From NCBI RefSeq assembly GCF_000197735.1, contig NC_014550.1:1302001-1366000 (forward strand): a stretch of 64,000 nucleotides of DNA, written 5' to 3'. Every line of letters starts with the position of its first letter. Positions within the stretch are counted from its first letter, which is position 1. Made by a program: the position numbers and the translations under genes. The notes beneath the pieces are model-generated. The model saw nothing but the letters and a program-made list of their open reading frames with translations, did not search any database and was not told the origin of the DNA. Shown piece by piece: positions 16,973 through 26,796 of this stretch. Source of the stretch: Glutamicibacter arilaitensis Re117 (GTDB lineage Bacteria; Actinomycetota; Actinomycetes; Actinomycetales; Micrococcaceae).

Positions 16973-18094
16973 ATGAGCAGGGGATCATCCTCCGGCCGCA
17001 ACGATCGCGGCAACAATTCAAACTTCGGCGGCAAGCCAGCAGGCGGCCGCAACAACACCGGCGGCAAGTCAGGTGGCAAGAGCTACGGCAAGCCCGGCGG
17101 CGCAGGCCGCCCAGGTGGCAAGTCCTACGGCGAAAAGTCCTATGGCGAGAAGCCTTACGGCAAGTCCGCTTCGGGCAAGCCAGGGGAGAAGTCGAACTCC
17201 GCCAAGCGCAACACCTCGGCACCACGGAAGAACTCCGAGCGTGCCTTCGGCAAGGAACGCTTCGGCAACTCCGTGCCAACCAACTACGCACGCCCGACCC
17301 AGCGCGCTCGCGCCCAGGCCCGTGCCGAAAACCAGGCGCACCGCGAGCAGCATGGTGAGCAGCAGGACGGCATCCGCTTGCAGAAGGCCATGGCCAACGC
17401 CGGCGTAGCATCGCGCCGCGTCTGCGAGGAAATGATCCTCGAAGGCCGCGTCGAGGTCAACGGCAACCTGGTTGTCGAGCTCGGCTCCCGCGTGGATCCT
17501 GCCAAGGACCGCATCCACGTTGATGGCATGCGCATCCAGATGAACCAGGCCAACCGCTACTTCGTCTTCAACAAGCCGAAGCACGTGATGTGCACGATGG
17601 ATGACCCTGAGGGTCGTCGCACCATCGCCGACTACTTCAAGAACGAGCACCACTCGCTGCGCTTGTTCCACGTCGGACGCCTGGACTACAAGACCGAAGG
17701 CGTCTTGATCCTGACCAACGACGGTGAGCTGGCCAACCGCCTGCAGCACCCGAAGTACGAGGTTCCCAAGACCTACCTGGTGCAGATCCCCGGCCCGCTG
17801 CCACGCGCAGTAAGCAACCAGCTGCGCGAAGGCGTCAAGCTGGAAGATGGCTGGATCAAGGTCGATGACCTGAAGATCATCGCGACCACCCCGAAGCACG
17901 TGATGGTCGAAGTGACCTTGCACTCGGGCCGCAACCGCATTGTGCGCCGCATGTTCGACGAAGTGGGCCACCCGGTCCAGCGCCTGGTGCGCGTGGCTGT
18001 GGGTCCGGTGCAGCTGGGCGACCAGAAGCAGGGCACCATCCGTTCCCTGGGCAACCAGGAAGTCGGACATCTCATGGCCATGGTGGGGATGTAA
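16973..18094 (+). CDS. rluB: 23S rRNA pseudouridine synthase, RluB type
   Basis: RsuA/RluB-family pseudouridine synthase (373 residues). Residues 1-120 form a low-complexity Gly/Lys/Ser tail with repeats such as GGKSYGEKSYGEKPYGK, typical of actinobacterial RluB and probably disordered RNA-binding sequence. An S4 domain follows (IRLQKAMANAGVASRRVCEEMI), then the catalytic domain with GRLDYKTEGVLILTNDG, where D is the catalytic aspartate. It lies in the parA-scpAB-rluB-tyrA-cmk-der cluster; tyrA begins three bases after the stop. Confidence 0.93.
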   Translation: MSRGSSSGRNDRGNNSNFGGKPAGGRNNTGGKSGGKSYGKPGGAGRPGGKSYGEKSYGEKPYGKSASGKPGEKSNSAKRNTSAPRKNSERAFGKERFGNSVPTNYARPTQRARAQARAENQAHREQHGEQQDGIRLQKAMANAGVASRRVCEEMILEGRVEVNGNLVVELGSRVDPAKDRIHVDGMRIQMNQANRYFVFNKPKHVMCTMDDPEGRRTIADYFKNEHHSLRLFHVGRLDYKTEGVLILTNDGELANRLQHPKYEVPKTYLVQIPGPLPRAVSNQLREGVKLEDGWIKVDDLKIIATTPKHVMVEVTLHSGRNRIVRRMFDEVGHPVQRLVRVAVGPVQLGDQKQGTIRSLGNQEVGHLMAMVGM

Positions 18095-18097
18095 CCC

Positions 18098-19198
18098 ATG
18101 CTTTCCTCTCACCTTGCAGGCCCGGTGCTGGTCATCGGCACCGGCTTGCTGGGCACCTCGGTGGGATTGGGCTTGCGCGCCAAGGGCGTGCACGTCTACC
18201 TGTCGGATATTTCGCCGACCGCTGCCGGGGTAGCCCAGGACATTGGTGCCGGGACGCTGCTGGAGCACCAGCAGATCGCCCCGGAACTGGTCGTCATCGG
18301 CGCCCCGCCGGATGTCACCGCCGCCTTGGTGGGCGACGCGCTGCTGGCCTACCCGAATGCAACCGTGGTGGATATCGCCAGCGTCAAGGGCTCCATCCTG
18401 GCCGGCGTGCTGGCCGATGAGCGCCTGGGCCAGAGTGACACCTCCCGCTATGTGGGAACGCACCCGATGGCAGGGCGAGAGAAATCCGGTCCGGCTGCGG
18501 CCCGTGGCGAGCTGTTCACCTCCATGCCGTGGGTCATCTGCGCCCATGAGGGTGCCGAAGCTTCGCGGGTGAAGGCTGCTGAATCGCTGGCCATCGACTT
18601 GGGCGCGACCATGCACCGCATGTCCGTGACCGAGCATGATGAGTCCGTCGCGCTGATCAGCCACTTCCCGCAGGCGGCCAGCTCGATGATCGCCTCGCGG
18701 CTGCTGAATGCCGAAGGCCACCAGCTGGCCTTGGCCGGCAACGGGCTGCGCGACACCACGCGCATCGCGGCCAGCGACGAGAAGCTGTGGATCCAGATCT
18801 TCTCGCACAATGCCGCCGCGCTGGTGCCGATCCTGACCGGGATGAAGGATGATCTGGACCGGCTGATCAACACGCTGCAGAACCCGCAGGGCCCAGGCGC
18901 CCTGCTGGATCTTTCGCAGCTGATGACCGAAGGCAACGCCGGCAAGGCCAGGATTCCTGGCAAGCACGGCGCCCCGCCGCAGGCTTTTGCCCTGGTCACC
19001 GTGCTGATCGATGACCGTCCCGGGCAGATCGCGCAGCTGCTGACCGAAATCGGCGACGCGCAGATCAACATCGAAGACTTGCGCATGGAGCACTCCGCCG
19101 GCCACCAGGTCGGCATGGTGGATGTTTCGGTCGTGCCCGGCCGGCGCGATGAACTAATTGACGTATTGACCAAGAACGGATGGAAAGTAGCCCAGTGA
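18098..19198 (+). CDS. tyrA: Prephenate dehydrogenase
   Basis: NAD-dependent oxidative decarboxylation of prephenate to 4-hydroxyphenylpyruvate in tyrosine synthesis. It has 366 residues: the Rossmann motif GTGLLGTSVGLGLRAKG near the N-terminus, VGTHPMAGREKSGP with the active-site histidine, and a C-terminal ACT domain (FALVTVLIDDRPGQIAQLLTEIG) that suggests feedback control by tyrosine. The gene ends overlapping the cmk start. Confidence 0.92.
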   Translation: MLSSHLAGPVLVIGTGLLGTSVGLGLRAKGVHVYLSDISPTAAGVAQDIGAGTLLEHQQIAPELVVIGAPPDVTAALVGDALLAYPNATVVDIASVKGSILAGVLADERLGQSDTSRYVGTHPMAGREKSGPAAARGELFTSMPWVICAHEGAEASRVKAAESLAIDLGATMHRMSVTEHDESVALISHFPQAASSMIASRLLNAEGHQLALAGNGLRDTTRIAASDEKLWIQIFSHNAAALVPILTGMKDDLDRLINTLQNPQGPGALLDLSQLMTEGNAGKARIPGKHGAPPQAFALVTVLIDDRPGQIAQLLTEIGDAQINIEDLRMEHSAGHQVGMVDVSVVPGRRDELIDVLTKNGWKVAQ

Positions 19199-19875
19199 GC
19201 ACCTTGAACAACGACAAGCTCGTTATCGCCATCGACGGACCTAGCGGTTCGGGCAAGTCCTCGGTCTCCAAGGCCGTGGCCCGCAAGCTGGGCGCAGCCT
19301 ACCTGGACACCGGCGCGATGTACCGTGCGATCACCTACTCGGTGCTCGCCGACGGCACCGATCTGTCCGACGCCAACGCCATTGCCCAGGCAGTGCGCGA
19401 TGCCAAGCTGTCCATCTCGCTTGATCCGGATGCTGAACTGGTGCAGATCGGCGGCGAGGATGTTACCGCTGCGATCCGCGAGCCGCGCATCTCCGAGCAG
19501 GTCTCCACCGTGGCCACCAACCTGGACGCGCGTGCCGAACTGGTCCGCCGCCAGCAGCAGATCATTGCCGAGAACACCCGGATCGTGGCCGAAGGCCGCG
19601 ACATCACCACTGTGGTGGCACCGGATGCCGATGCGCGCATCTTGCTGACCGCTTCGGAAGAGGCCCGGCTTCGCCGCCGCGGCCTGCAGCTCGGTGGAAC
19701 CCAGAACGAGTCGCAGCTGGCCACCCAGGTGCTGGCGCGCGACGCCAAGGACTCCACCGTAGTGAACTTCACCCAGGCAGCCGATGGGGTCATGACCGTT
19801 GACTCCTCGGACCTGGATTTTGAACAGACCATCGACGCGGTGCTTGACGCAATCAGCACCGCAACGAAAAACTAG
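19195..19875 (+). CDS. cmk: Cytidylate kinase
   Basis: Phosphorylates CMP and dCMP, about 226 residues. The P-loop is DGPSGSGKSSVSK, followed by AYLDTGAMYRAITY and EGRDITTVVAPDADARILLTAS, all standard for bacterial Cmk. GTG at 19195 is favoured because GGAAAG precedes it and it overlaps the tyrA TGA by four bases; an in-frame ATG at 19180 is possible. Confidence 0.94.
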   Translation: MSTLNNDKLVIAIDGPSGSGKSSVSKAVARKLGAAYLDTGAMYRAITYSVLADGTDLSDANAIAQAVRDAKLSISLDPDAELVQIGGEDVTAAIREPRISEQVSTVATNLDARAELVRRQQQIIAENTRIVAEGRDITTVVAPDADARILLTASEEARLRRRGLQLGGTQNESQLATQVLARDAKDSTVVNFTQAADGVMTVDSSDLDFEQTIDAVLDAISTATKN

Positions 19876-19940
19876 CCTAAAGCTGGTGCCCATCCTCGGC
19901 GAGAGCCGATGAAGATTACGATCGCTGTGAAGGGAATATC

Positions 19941-21473
19941 ATGAGCGAGAACAACTCCACCCACGACGAGGAATACATCCCCGTTGGAGACGACGATATC
20001 GCCGAGCGCCTGGCCGAACTGAGTGAGGAAGAGGCTGCGGTTCGCGCCCAGGCTCTGCTCAGCGGACTGGAAGACTACGAACTGGACGAAGAGGACTCCG
20101 CCCTGCTTGCAGGACTGGACTCCTTCGATGACGATGATGAAGACGTTGTCATCCCGCCGGTCCTGGCTGTTATCGGACGCCCCAACGTGGGCAAGTCCAC
20201 CCTGGTCAACCGCATCCTGGGCCGCCGCGAAGCGGTAGTCGAAGACACCCCGGGCGTGACCCGCGACCGCGTGTCCTACTCCGCCGAGTGGATGGGCCGC
20301 CCATTCACCATCGTTGATACCGGTGGCTGGGAGCATGATGCCAAGGGCATCCACGCTTCGGTGGCCGACCAGGCAGAAATCGCCGCCGACGTGGCCGACG
20401 CCATCCTCTTCGTGGTCGACTCCCATGTGGGAGCAACCGCAACCGATGAGGCTGTGGTGAAGATGCTGCGCAAGAAGGGCAAGCCGGTCTTCCTGGTAGC
20501 CAACAAGGTCGATGACTTCAACCAGGAAGCCGAAGCCGCCGTGCTTTGGGGCCTGGGCTTCGGCCAGCCATGGCCAGTCTCGGCCCTGCACGGCCGCGGC
20601 ACCGCCGACCTGCTGGACGCTGTCATGGAGAAGCTGCCGGCCCACTCGGCCTTCGGCGGCATGATCCCATCGGGCGGTCCGCGCCGCGTCGCGCTGATCG
20701 GCCGTCCGAACGTGGGCAAGTCCTCGCTGCTGAACAAGGTCGCAGGCTCCGAGCGCGTGGTCGTCGATGAGTATGCCGGCACCACCCGCGACCCGGTCGA
20801 CGAGCTCGTCGAGCTGGGCGGAGAAATCTGGCGCTTCGTGGATACCGCAGGCATCCGCCGCCGCCAGCACATGGCAGTCGGTTCGGACTACTACGCTTCA
20901 TTGCGTACCCAGACCGCCTTGGAAAAGGCTGAAGTCGCCGTGATCCTGCTGGCTGCGAACGAGATCATCTCCGAGCAGGACGTGCGCATCATCCAGCTGG
21001 CTATCGAGGCCGGACGCGCGATGGTCATCGTCTACAACAAGTGGGACGAGGTGGACGAGGACCGCCGCTACTACCTGGACCAGGAGATCGAGCGCGACCT
21101 CGCGCACATCGAATGGGCCCCGCGAGTGAACATCTCGGCGAAGACCGGCTGGCACAAGGACAAGCTCGTTCCTGCGCTGAACACTGCGCTGGATTCTTGG
21201 GACAAGCGCATTCCGACCGGCAAGCTCAACGCCTTCCTGGGCGAGCTCGTTGCAGCCCACCCGCACCCGGTGCGCGGCGGCAAGCAGCCTCGCATCCTGT
21301 TCGGCACCCAGGCTTCGGCCCGTCCGCCGCGCTTCGTGCTGTTCACCACCGGCTTCCTGGATCCGGGTTACCGCCGCTTCATCACCCGCCGCTTGCGCGA
21401 GACTTTCGGTTTCGACGGCAGCCCAATCGAAGTTTCGATGCGAATCCGCGAGCGCCGCGGACGCAACCGCTAA
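19941..21473 (+). CDS. der: Ribosome-assembly GTPase Der (EngA)
   Basis: Tandem GTPase needed for 50S subunit maturation, 510 residues. There are two complete G domains: GRPNVGKST...DTPGVTRD...NKVD and GRPNVGKSS...DTAGIRRR...NKWD, then the C-terminal KH-like domain ([18 protein letters not shown]). About 70 acidic N-terminal residues ([20 protein letters not shown]) precede domain 1, an extension usual in actinobacteria. It ends the scp cluster. Confidence 0.96.
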   Translation: MSENNSTHDEEYIPVGDDDIAERLAELSEEEAAVRAQALLSGLEDYELDEEDSALLAGLDSFDDDDEDVVIPPVLAVIGRPNVGKSTLVNRILGRREAVVEDTPGVTRDRVSYSAEWMGRPFTIVDTGGWEHDAKGIHASVADQAEIAADVADAILFVVDSHVGATATDEAVVKMLRKKGKPVFLVANKVDDFNQEAEAAVLWGLGFGQPWPVSALHGRGTADLLDAVMEKLPAHSAFGGMIPSGGPRRVALIGRPNVGKSSLLNKVAGSERVVVDEYAGTTRDPVDELVELGGEIWRFVDTAGIRRRQHMAVGSDYYASLRTQTALEKAEVAVILLAANEIISEQDVRIIQLAIEAGRAMVIVYNKWDEVDEDRRYYLDQEIERDLAHIEWAPRVNISAKTGWHKDKLVPALNTALDSWDKRIPTGKLNAFLGELVAAHPHPVRGGKQPRILFGTQASARPPRFVLFTTGFLDPGYRRFITRRLRETFGFDGSPIEVSMRIRERRGRNR

Positions 21474-21574
21474 ATTTCGAATCTGCCCCTTCACTTGGTG
21501 TAGGGTAAGAATGGAGCTTTTCGCAGACGGCACCCTTGGTTCTCACGACTTGGGGATAACGGCTGCGAGGGCAT

Positions 21575-21651
21575 CGGGCTATGGCGCAGCTTGGTAGCGC
21601 GCCTCACTGGGGGTGAGGAGGCCGTGGGTTCAAATCCCGCTAGCCCGACCA
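21575..21651 (+). tRNA. tRNA-Pro (anticodon GGG)
   Basis: Full cloverleaf: acceptor CGGGCTA pairs with TAGCCCG, D arm with GGTAG, anticodon stem CCTCA/TGAGG enclosing loop CTGGGGG with anticodon GGG, and T arm containing GGTTCAAATCC. The CCA end is encoded (21649-21651). A strong terminator follows 9 bases later. Confidence 0.96.
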
Positions 21652-21659
21652 GCTCAAGG

Positions 21660-21694
21660 AAAACCCCGTCGAGATTCTCTCTCGGCGGGGTTTT
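21660..21694 (+). terminator. Terminator after tRNA-Pro
   Basis: AAAACCCCGTCGAG pairs with CTCGGCGGGGTTTT around a 7-base loop, giving a T-rich tail. Confidence 0.88.
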
Positions 21695-21748
21695 GCCGTG
21701 CCCGCCCGAACACTTCATTCCCGATGGCTATTTTCCAGAAACGGTCCA

Positions 21749-22591
21749 ATGCAACGCAGATTCCAGCAGGTCGATGTCTTCAGCACCACCGCGTACAAGG
21801 GCAACCCGCTAGGCGTCGTGCTCGACGGGCAAGGCCTGGATACCGCCTTGATGCAGGACTATTCGCTCTGGTCCAACCTCTCTGAGGTCACATACGTGCT
21901 GCCAGCCAACGACGCGCGGGCCGATTACCGTTTCCGCATCTTTGCACGCGAGCGCGAATTCCCCTTTGCCGGGCACCCGGCCTTGGGCACGGCGCGTGCC
22001 TGGCTTCATGCCGGAGGAGTGCCGCGCGATCCGAAGCAGCTGCTCGCAGAATGCGAAGCAGGTTTGGTGCCGATCAGAATCGAGGGTGAAACACTTTCCT
22101 TTGCCTCGCCACCGGCTGTTCGAACCGGAGCAATCGCCCCGCACGAGCTGGAGGAAATGATCCAGATCCTGGGCATTGACCCGCAGCAGATTGTGGATTC
22201 GCAGTGGACGGATAACGGGCCGGGGTGGGCTGCGGTGCTGCTGGAAAACTCGCAGCAGGTTTTGGGCATCGAACCACAGATCCCCAATAAGCCCGGCCGC
22301 TGGAAAATCGGGGTCTTCGGCGCCCTGCCGCAGTCGTCGGCACCGGAAAAATTCGAAGTCCGAGCCCTGGCCGTTGAAAACGGCGCGTTGCGTGAAGATC
22401 CCGTCACCGGAAGCCTGAATGGTGCCGCAGCCCAATGGCTGATCGACGCTGGGCACGCTACCGCGCCATTTGCCAACCGGCAGGGTGTGAAAGTGGGACG
22501 TGATGGACAGGTGAAGCTCAGTGTTGCCGATGGCCAGCTTTGGGTTGGCGGGACGGCGAGCGTCCTGATTGAGGGCAGCATCGAGCTGTAG
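21749..22591 (+). CDS. PhzF-family isomerase/epimerase-like protein
   Basis: 280-residue PhzF/diaminopimelate-epimerase-fold protein. Conserved features: N-terminal QQVDVFSTTAYKGNPLGVV, AREREFPFAGHPALGTARAW, and DPVTGSLNGAAAQWL near the C-terminus. The reaction is not predictable from sequence; characterised PhzF isomerises a phenazine precursor, and no phenazine genes are nearby. Start 21749 matches the family N-terminus; the frame stays open to 21698. Confidence 0.85.
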   Translation: MQRRFQQVDVFSTTAYKGNPLGVVLDGQGLDTALMQDYSLWSNLSEVTYVLPANDARADYRFRIFAREREFPFAGHPALGTARAWLHAGGVPRDPKQLLAECEAGLVPIRIEGETLSFASPPAVRTGAIAPHELEEMIQILGIDPQQIVDSQWTDNGPGWAAVLLENSQQVLGIEPQIPNKPGRWKIGVFGALPQSSAPEKFEVRALAVENGALREDPVTGSLNGAAAQWLIDAGHATAPFANRQGVKVGRDGQVKLSVADGQLWVGGTASVLIEGSIEL

Positions 22592-22800
22592 TGCACGACA
22601 CCTTGCCTGTTGTGATGCCCCGGCCTTAGCCTTGAATAGTGGGCACGTTAATTCTTGGATTCCATTTCCTCTAGGTAATAGCCAGCGTTGAGCTTCGCTC
22701 CGCTGACGCCATCTTCATTGCACCTTTGTGGTGCCCGCAAACCACCAGCACCGCGCCGGCCCGGATTACTCGGCGAACCGGTGCTAGGCAGGAAATTCCC
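22592..22800 (+). promoter_or_regulatory. Structured leader of the ABC-F gene
   Basis: 209 bases without a convincing gene. Three hairpins can be drawn: GCGTTGAGC/GCTCCGCTGACGC near 22686, GCACC/GGTGC near 22714-22728, and AGCACCG/CGGTGCT shortly before the ribosome site. An 11-codon GTG-started ORF (22639-22674, MGTLILGFHFL) sits at the front but lacks a good ribosome site. ABC-F resistance genes are often controlled by such leaders; here this is inference. Confidence 0.35.
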
Positions 22801-24507
22801 ATGACCCAGTCCCAAAATATCCACCAGGCTGCACAGCACGAGAGCGAAATCGAACCTGACTACGTCTGCTCACTGCAAAATATCGCGGTCAGTTTCGGTG
22901 AACGAGACGTATTGGCCGGAATCGACCTGTCAATTTCCGGTACCGACAGCATTGCCGTACTCGGCGATAACGGCTCGGGCAAGTCCACGCTGATGCGCGT
23001 GATCGCAGGTAACCTCGTGCCTGATCGCGGGCAACGGAAGATGAACGCACCCGGTGCCGTCGCCTATGCTGCGCAGAACCCGAGCTTCGCTGCGGACATG
23101 AGCGTGCAGCAGGTGATCGATTCCTATCATCGGCGCTTCCGCGAACTCGAAGGGCTGATACGCGTCATTTCGGCCAAGCTCAAAGACGCGCCAGAGCCTG
23201 TCGCCGAACGCTTGATGAAGCAACTGCAGCAGGTTACCGACCTGTATGAGGCGGCCGACGGATATTCGCTGGCCCCGCGCCTGGATAGCGCCTTGGAGCA
23301 GCTGGGCCTAGGCGATCTGGACCGCCAGCGCCTGGTGTCCCAGCTTTCGGGCGGACAGAGATCACGGCTGTCGCTGGCCTGTGTCCTGTGCTCAGGCGCG
23401 CAGCTGATCTTGCTGGATGAACCAACCAATGACCTGGACCAGAGCGCGATGAACTGGCTGGAACGCACAGTGCACAAGCATCGCGGTGCGCTGGTGCTGA
23501 TCAGCCATGACCGAATGTTCCTCAAGCGTTTTGCCCGCACCATCGTGGAGGTCGCCGACGGGGCAATCACGCACTACGGCAATGGCTATGACGGATATCT
23601 GCATGCCAAAGAGCAAGAACGCACAGCGATCCGCATCGCGTACGAAAATTGGGTGCAGGAGCTCGAGCGTTCGCAGAACTTGGTTGATAAGTATGCTTCA
23701 CGCGTCAGTGCCATTCCACGCAAGCAGGAGAAACCTGGATTCGGGCATGGAAATTTCCGGGCCCGCGATTCCAGCCACGGTTCCACGTCCAAGATCCGCC
23801 AAGCAAAATCCCGGATCGAAGACCTCGAAACCCACCGAGCACCCGAACCAGCTGCCCAGCTGTCCTTCCGCCTGCCCAGCAGCGACGAAAACCAAAGGAG
23901 AGGTGAAACCCTGCTGCGGGTGCGCAAAGCCCAGCGCGGTGCCGAGCCCAAGCTGTCCACCGCAAGCTTCGAGATCAAGCTCGGTGAACGCTGGCTGGTG
24001 ACCGGCCCGAATGGGGCAGGGAAGACTTCGCTGCTCAAAATTCTTGCCGGAGAACTAGAAATCACTGACGGCGGCATTGAACGCACCGCTAACCTGCGCC
24101 ACGGTTGGCTGCGCCAAGAAGTCAGCGCCCTTCCCGGCCAGAGCCTGATTGAGGCTTTCGCCTTGGCCACCGACCAATACGTTCAGGACGCGGCAGCTTC
24201 GCTGGCGCCTCTGGGATTGTTCGCGCCTGAAGATTTCCGGCGCCACCCGATGGCGCTCTCGGTGGGCCAGCGCCGCCGCTTGGAGCTGGCTATTGCAGTG
24301 AGCACCAAGGCCCAGCTGCTGTTCCTGGATGAGCCGACGAACCATCTGTCCCCGGCCTTGGTCGAGCAGCTGGAAGATGCGCTTTTGAATTATGCCGGCA
24401 CGGTGGTGGTCGTCAGCCATGATCGCCGGTGGCAGCAGAAAATGCGCGAACACGGGCAGGTGCACCGCTTGGGCGTCAAGCATGGCGTGGTGGAAGTGAT
24501 CAAGTAG
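22801..24507 (+). CDS. ABC-F family ribosome-associated ATPase
   Basis: Soluble protein of 568 residues with two ABC domains and no membrane part, the hallmark of ABC-F factors that act on the ribosomal E site. Domain 1 has GDNGSGKST, LSGGQRSRLSLA and LILLDEPTNDLD; domain 2 has GPNGAGKTS, LSVGQRRRLELA and LLFLDEPTNHLS. A charged linker (about residues 265-350) includes SRVSAIPRKQEKPGFGHGNFRARDSS. It may give resistance to macrolides, lincosamides or similar drugs, or act as a housekeeping translation factor. Start 22801 follows AGGCAGGAA. Confidence 0.88.
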   Translation: MTQSQNIHQAAQHESEIEPDYVCSLQNIAVSFGERDVLAGIDLSISGTDSIAVLGDNGSGKSTLMRVIAGNLVPDRGQRKMNAPGAVAYAAQNPSFAADMSVQQVIDSYHRRFRELEGLIRVISAKLKDAPEPVAERLMKQLQQVTDLYEAADGYSLAPRLDSALEQLGLGDLDRQRLVSQLSGGQRSRLSLACVLCSGAQLILLDEPTNDLDQSAMNWLERTVHKHRGALVLISHDRMFLKRFARTIVEVADGAITHYGNGYDGYLHAKEQERTAIRIAYENWVQELERSQNLVDKYASRVSAIPRKQEKPGFGHGNFRARDSSHGSTSKIRQAKSRIEDLETHRAPEPAAQLSFRLPSSDENQRRGETLLRVRKAQRGAEPKLSTASFEIKLGERWLVTGPNGAGKTSLLKILAGELEITDGGIERTANLRHGWLRQEVSALPGQSLIEAFALATDQYVQDAAASLAPLGLFAPEDFRRHPMALSVGQRRRLELAIAVSTKAQLLFLDEPTNHLSPALVEQLEDALLNYAGTVVVVSHDRRWQQKMREHGQVHRLGVKHGVVEVIK

Positions 24508-24549
24508 GAGCAAGCAGCTTGCACGATTGAACTGACCAGTACGGTGGGT

Positions 24550-24588
24550 GGCCCCGGCAGAACCAGCATGGTTTTGCCGGGGCCTTTC
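24550..24588 (+). terminator. Terminator after the ABC-F gene
   Basis: GGCCCCGGCA-GAACC pairs with GGTTT-TGCCGGGGCC around AGCAT, followed by TTTC. Confidence 0.85.
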
Positions 24589-24749
24589 GTGTCTTCCAAG
24601 ACGCAGCGTTGCGCCTGCTGGATCACTGCTGCTTGTGCCCGAGTTCACAAATTCTATATGATGAGTGTGCGATAAAAGATCATTGCGTTCTAATATCGAA
24701 CAATGCCGTTATTGACTGAGGTCACGATAGGGAATCGGGAGATGGAACT

Positions 24750-26639
24750 GTGCAGTTTCACCACAATGGATACGTTTCAGCAGATCCGCGAGTAGAACCA
24801 GCAGCCGGAGCGGGCATCGACCGTCCCTCCCAGATGCCGGATGTCATGGACGTGCTGATCGTCGGCGCAGGTCCAGCGGGCATCATCACCGCCGCCCAGC
24901 TCTCGCAATTCCCTGATGTGCACACCCGCATCATCGACCGCCGCCCGGGCCGCCTTGAAATCGGCCAAGCCGATGGCATCCAGTCACGCACCGTAGAAAC
25001 TTTCCAAGCGTTCGGGTTCGCAGAGCAGATAACTGCCGAGGCGTACATCATCAAGGAAACGACCTTCTGGAATCCCGATCCACAGAACCCGGAACGCATC
25101 ATCCGCACCGATCGCACCCCAGATGATCCCACCGGTGTCAGCGAATTCCCGCACCTGGTGGTCAACCAGGCGCGCGTCATCGACTACTTTGCCCAGTTCG
25201 CGGCGAACTCGCCTGCCCGCACGGTGCCCGACTACGGCTGGGACTTCAAGGAACTTTCCGTAGAAGAAGGACAAGAGTACCCGGTTAAGGTCACCCTGGT
25301 CGGCTGCGGCGAGGACAACGAAGGCCTCGAACGGGTCGTGCGTGCCAAGTACGTGGTCGGTGCCGATGGAGCGCGAAGCAATGTCCGACGCTCGATCGGC
25401 GCGAAGCTCTCGGGAGACAAGGCCAACCACGCCTGGGGCGTCATGGACACCCTGGGGCTGACCAACTTCCCAGATGTGCGCACCAAGTGCGCCATCCACT
25501 CCAAGGCCGGCTCAATCCTGCTGATCCCACGCGAAGGCGGGCAGCTCTTCCGCCTCTACGTCGACTTGGGCGAAGTGCCAGAAGGGGACAATGGCAAGGT
25601 CCGCGAAACTCCGCTGGAAGAAATCATCGAGCGCGCCAAGGCGATCCTGAACCCCTACTCCCTGGAGGTCAAGGACGTTGCCTGGCATAGCGTCTACGAA
25701 GTAGGCCACCGCCTGGCCGACCGCTTCGACGATGTGCCGGTTGAAGAAATCGGCACCCGCGAACCACGTGTCTTCATCACCGGCGATGCCTGCCACACGC
25801 ACTCGGCCAAGGCTGGCCAGGGCATGAACGTGTCCATGCAAGACGGCTTCAACCTGGCCTGGAAGCTGGGCTACGTGCTTTCGGGGCAGGCCCCGGACAG
25901 CCTGCTGCGCACCTACTCGGATGAGCGCAAGGTGATCGCCAAGGACCTGATCGATTTCGACAAGAAGTGGTCCTCCATCATGGCTGCCACTCCTGAGGAA
26001 CTGGTAGGCCAGGAAGGTGTTGCCGAGTTCTACGTGCGCACCGCCGAATTCCCTGCCGGCTTCATGACCGAGTATGCAGCTTCGGAGCTGACCGCTGGCA
26101 AGGACCACCAGGAACTGGCCGCAGGGTTCCCTATGGGCAAGCGTTTCCGTTCCTCGCAGGTCATGCGCGTCGCTGACGTCAACCCGAAGCACCTGGGGCA
26201 CCACCACCGTGCCGATGGGCGCTACCGTATCTACGTCTTCGCCGACCAGCAGCCGGTGGGGCAATTCGAACAGTTGGCAGAGCTCTCGCGCTGGCTGCTG
26301 GAAGACGAGCAGTCGCCAGTAGTCCGCTTCACCCCGAAGGGTGCCGACGCTGACGCGCTGTTCGACATCAAGGTGATCTACCAGCAGGATTACACCACGA
26401 TGAACGTCAACGACGCACCGAAGGTGTTCCGTCCGAACGTCGGCCAATTCGGTCTCATGGACTACGAAAAGGTCTACACCGCATTGGAAGATTCCGACAT
26501 CTTCGACGAACGCCAGGTCTCGCGCGAAGGCGCGATCGTGATTGTTCGTCCGGACATGTATGTTGCGAACATCCTGCCATTGAGCGCGAGGGATGAACTG
26601 GCTAGCTTCTTCGCACCAATCATGCGCGAGCAGGCCTAG
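24750..26639 (+). CDS. FAD-dependent aromatic monooxygenase (phenol 2-monooxygenase/MobA type)
   Basis: Flavoprotein hydroxylase of 629 residues. The FAD-binding motif VLIVGAGPAGIITAAQL is near residue 30, GADGARSNVRRSIG near 210, and VFITGDACHTHSAKAGQGMNVSMQDGFNLAWKLGYVL near 340-375. The C-terminal part (from about 430) matches the thioredoxin-like dimerisation domain of phenol hydroxylase and 3-hydroxybenzoate 4-hydroxylase. Substrate is probably a phenol or hydroxybenzoate. It stands alone: no ring-cleavage or regulator gene is adjacent. GTG start after GGGAGATGG. Confidence 0.88.
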   Translation: MQFHHNGYVSADPRVEPAAGAGIDRPSQMPDVMDVLIVGAGPAGIITAAQLSQFPDVHTRIIDRRPGRLEIGQADGIQSRTVETFQAFGFAEQITAEAYIIKETTFWNPDPQNPERIIRTDRTPDDPTGVSEFPHLVVNQARVIDYFAQFAANSPARTVPDYGWDFKELSVEEGQEYPVKVTLVGCGEDNEGLERVVRAKYVVGADGARSNVRRSIGAKLSGDKANHAWGVMDTLGLTNFPDVRTKCAIHSKAGSILLIPREGGQLFRLYVDLGEVPEGDNGKVRETPLEEIIERAKAILNPYSLEVKDVAWHSVYEVGHRLADRFDDVPVEEIGTREPRVFITGDACHTHSAKAGQGMNVSMQDGFNLAWKLGYVLSGQAPDSLLRTYSDERKVIAKDLIDFDKKWSSIMAATPEELVGQEGVAEFYVRTAEFPAGFMTEYAASELTAGKDHQELAAGFPMGKRFRSSQVMRVADVNPKHLGHHHRADGRYRIYVFADQQPVGQFEQLAELSRWLLEDEQSPVVRFTPKGADADALFDIKVIYQQDYTTMNVNDAPKVFRPNVGQFGLMDYEKVYTALEDSDIFDERQVSREGAIVIVRPDMYVANILPLSARDELASFFAPIMREQA

Positions 26640-26667
26640 GCCTATTCCCGGGCTAAGCCCGGATACG

Positions 26668-26702
26668 CGACAGGCGCCACGACTAGCTCGTGGCGCCTGT
26701 CG
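26668..26702 (+). terminator. Hairpin after the monooxygenase
   Basis: CGACAGGCGCCACGA pairs perfectly with TCGTGGCGCCTGTCG around CTAGC, 28 bases after the stop. A T-run is weak. Confidence 0.75.
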
Positions 26703-26796
26703 GCGGTTTACGCAACGCCGCAGGCCGGGAATATCTTTTCGGCACATCAGGTTGGACCATGTAGGAGCAAGCAACGCAACGCGGGAAGGCCGGTGC

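Noticed and set aside
17069..19105. 678-codon minus-strand ORF opposite rluB and tyrA
   Set aside because: Antisense shadow; His/Gln/Gly-rich composition and complete overlap with two well-supported genes.
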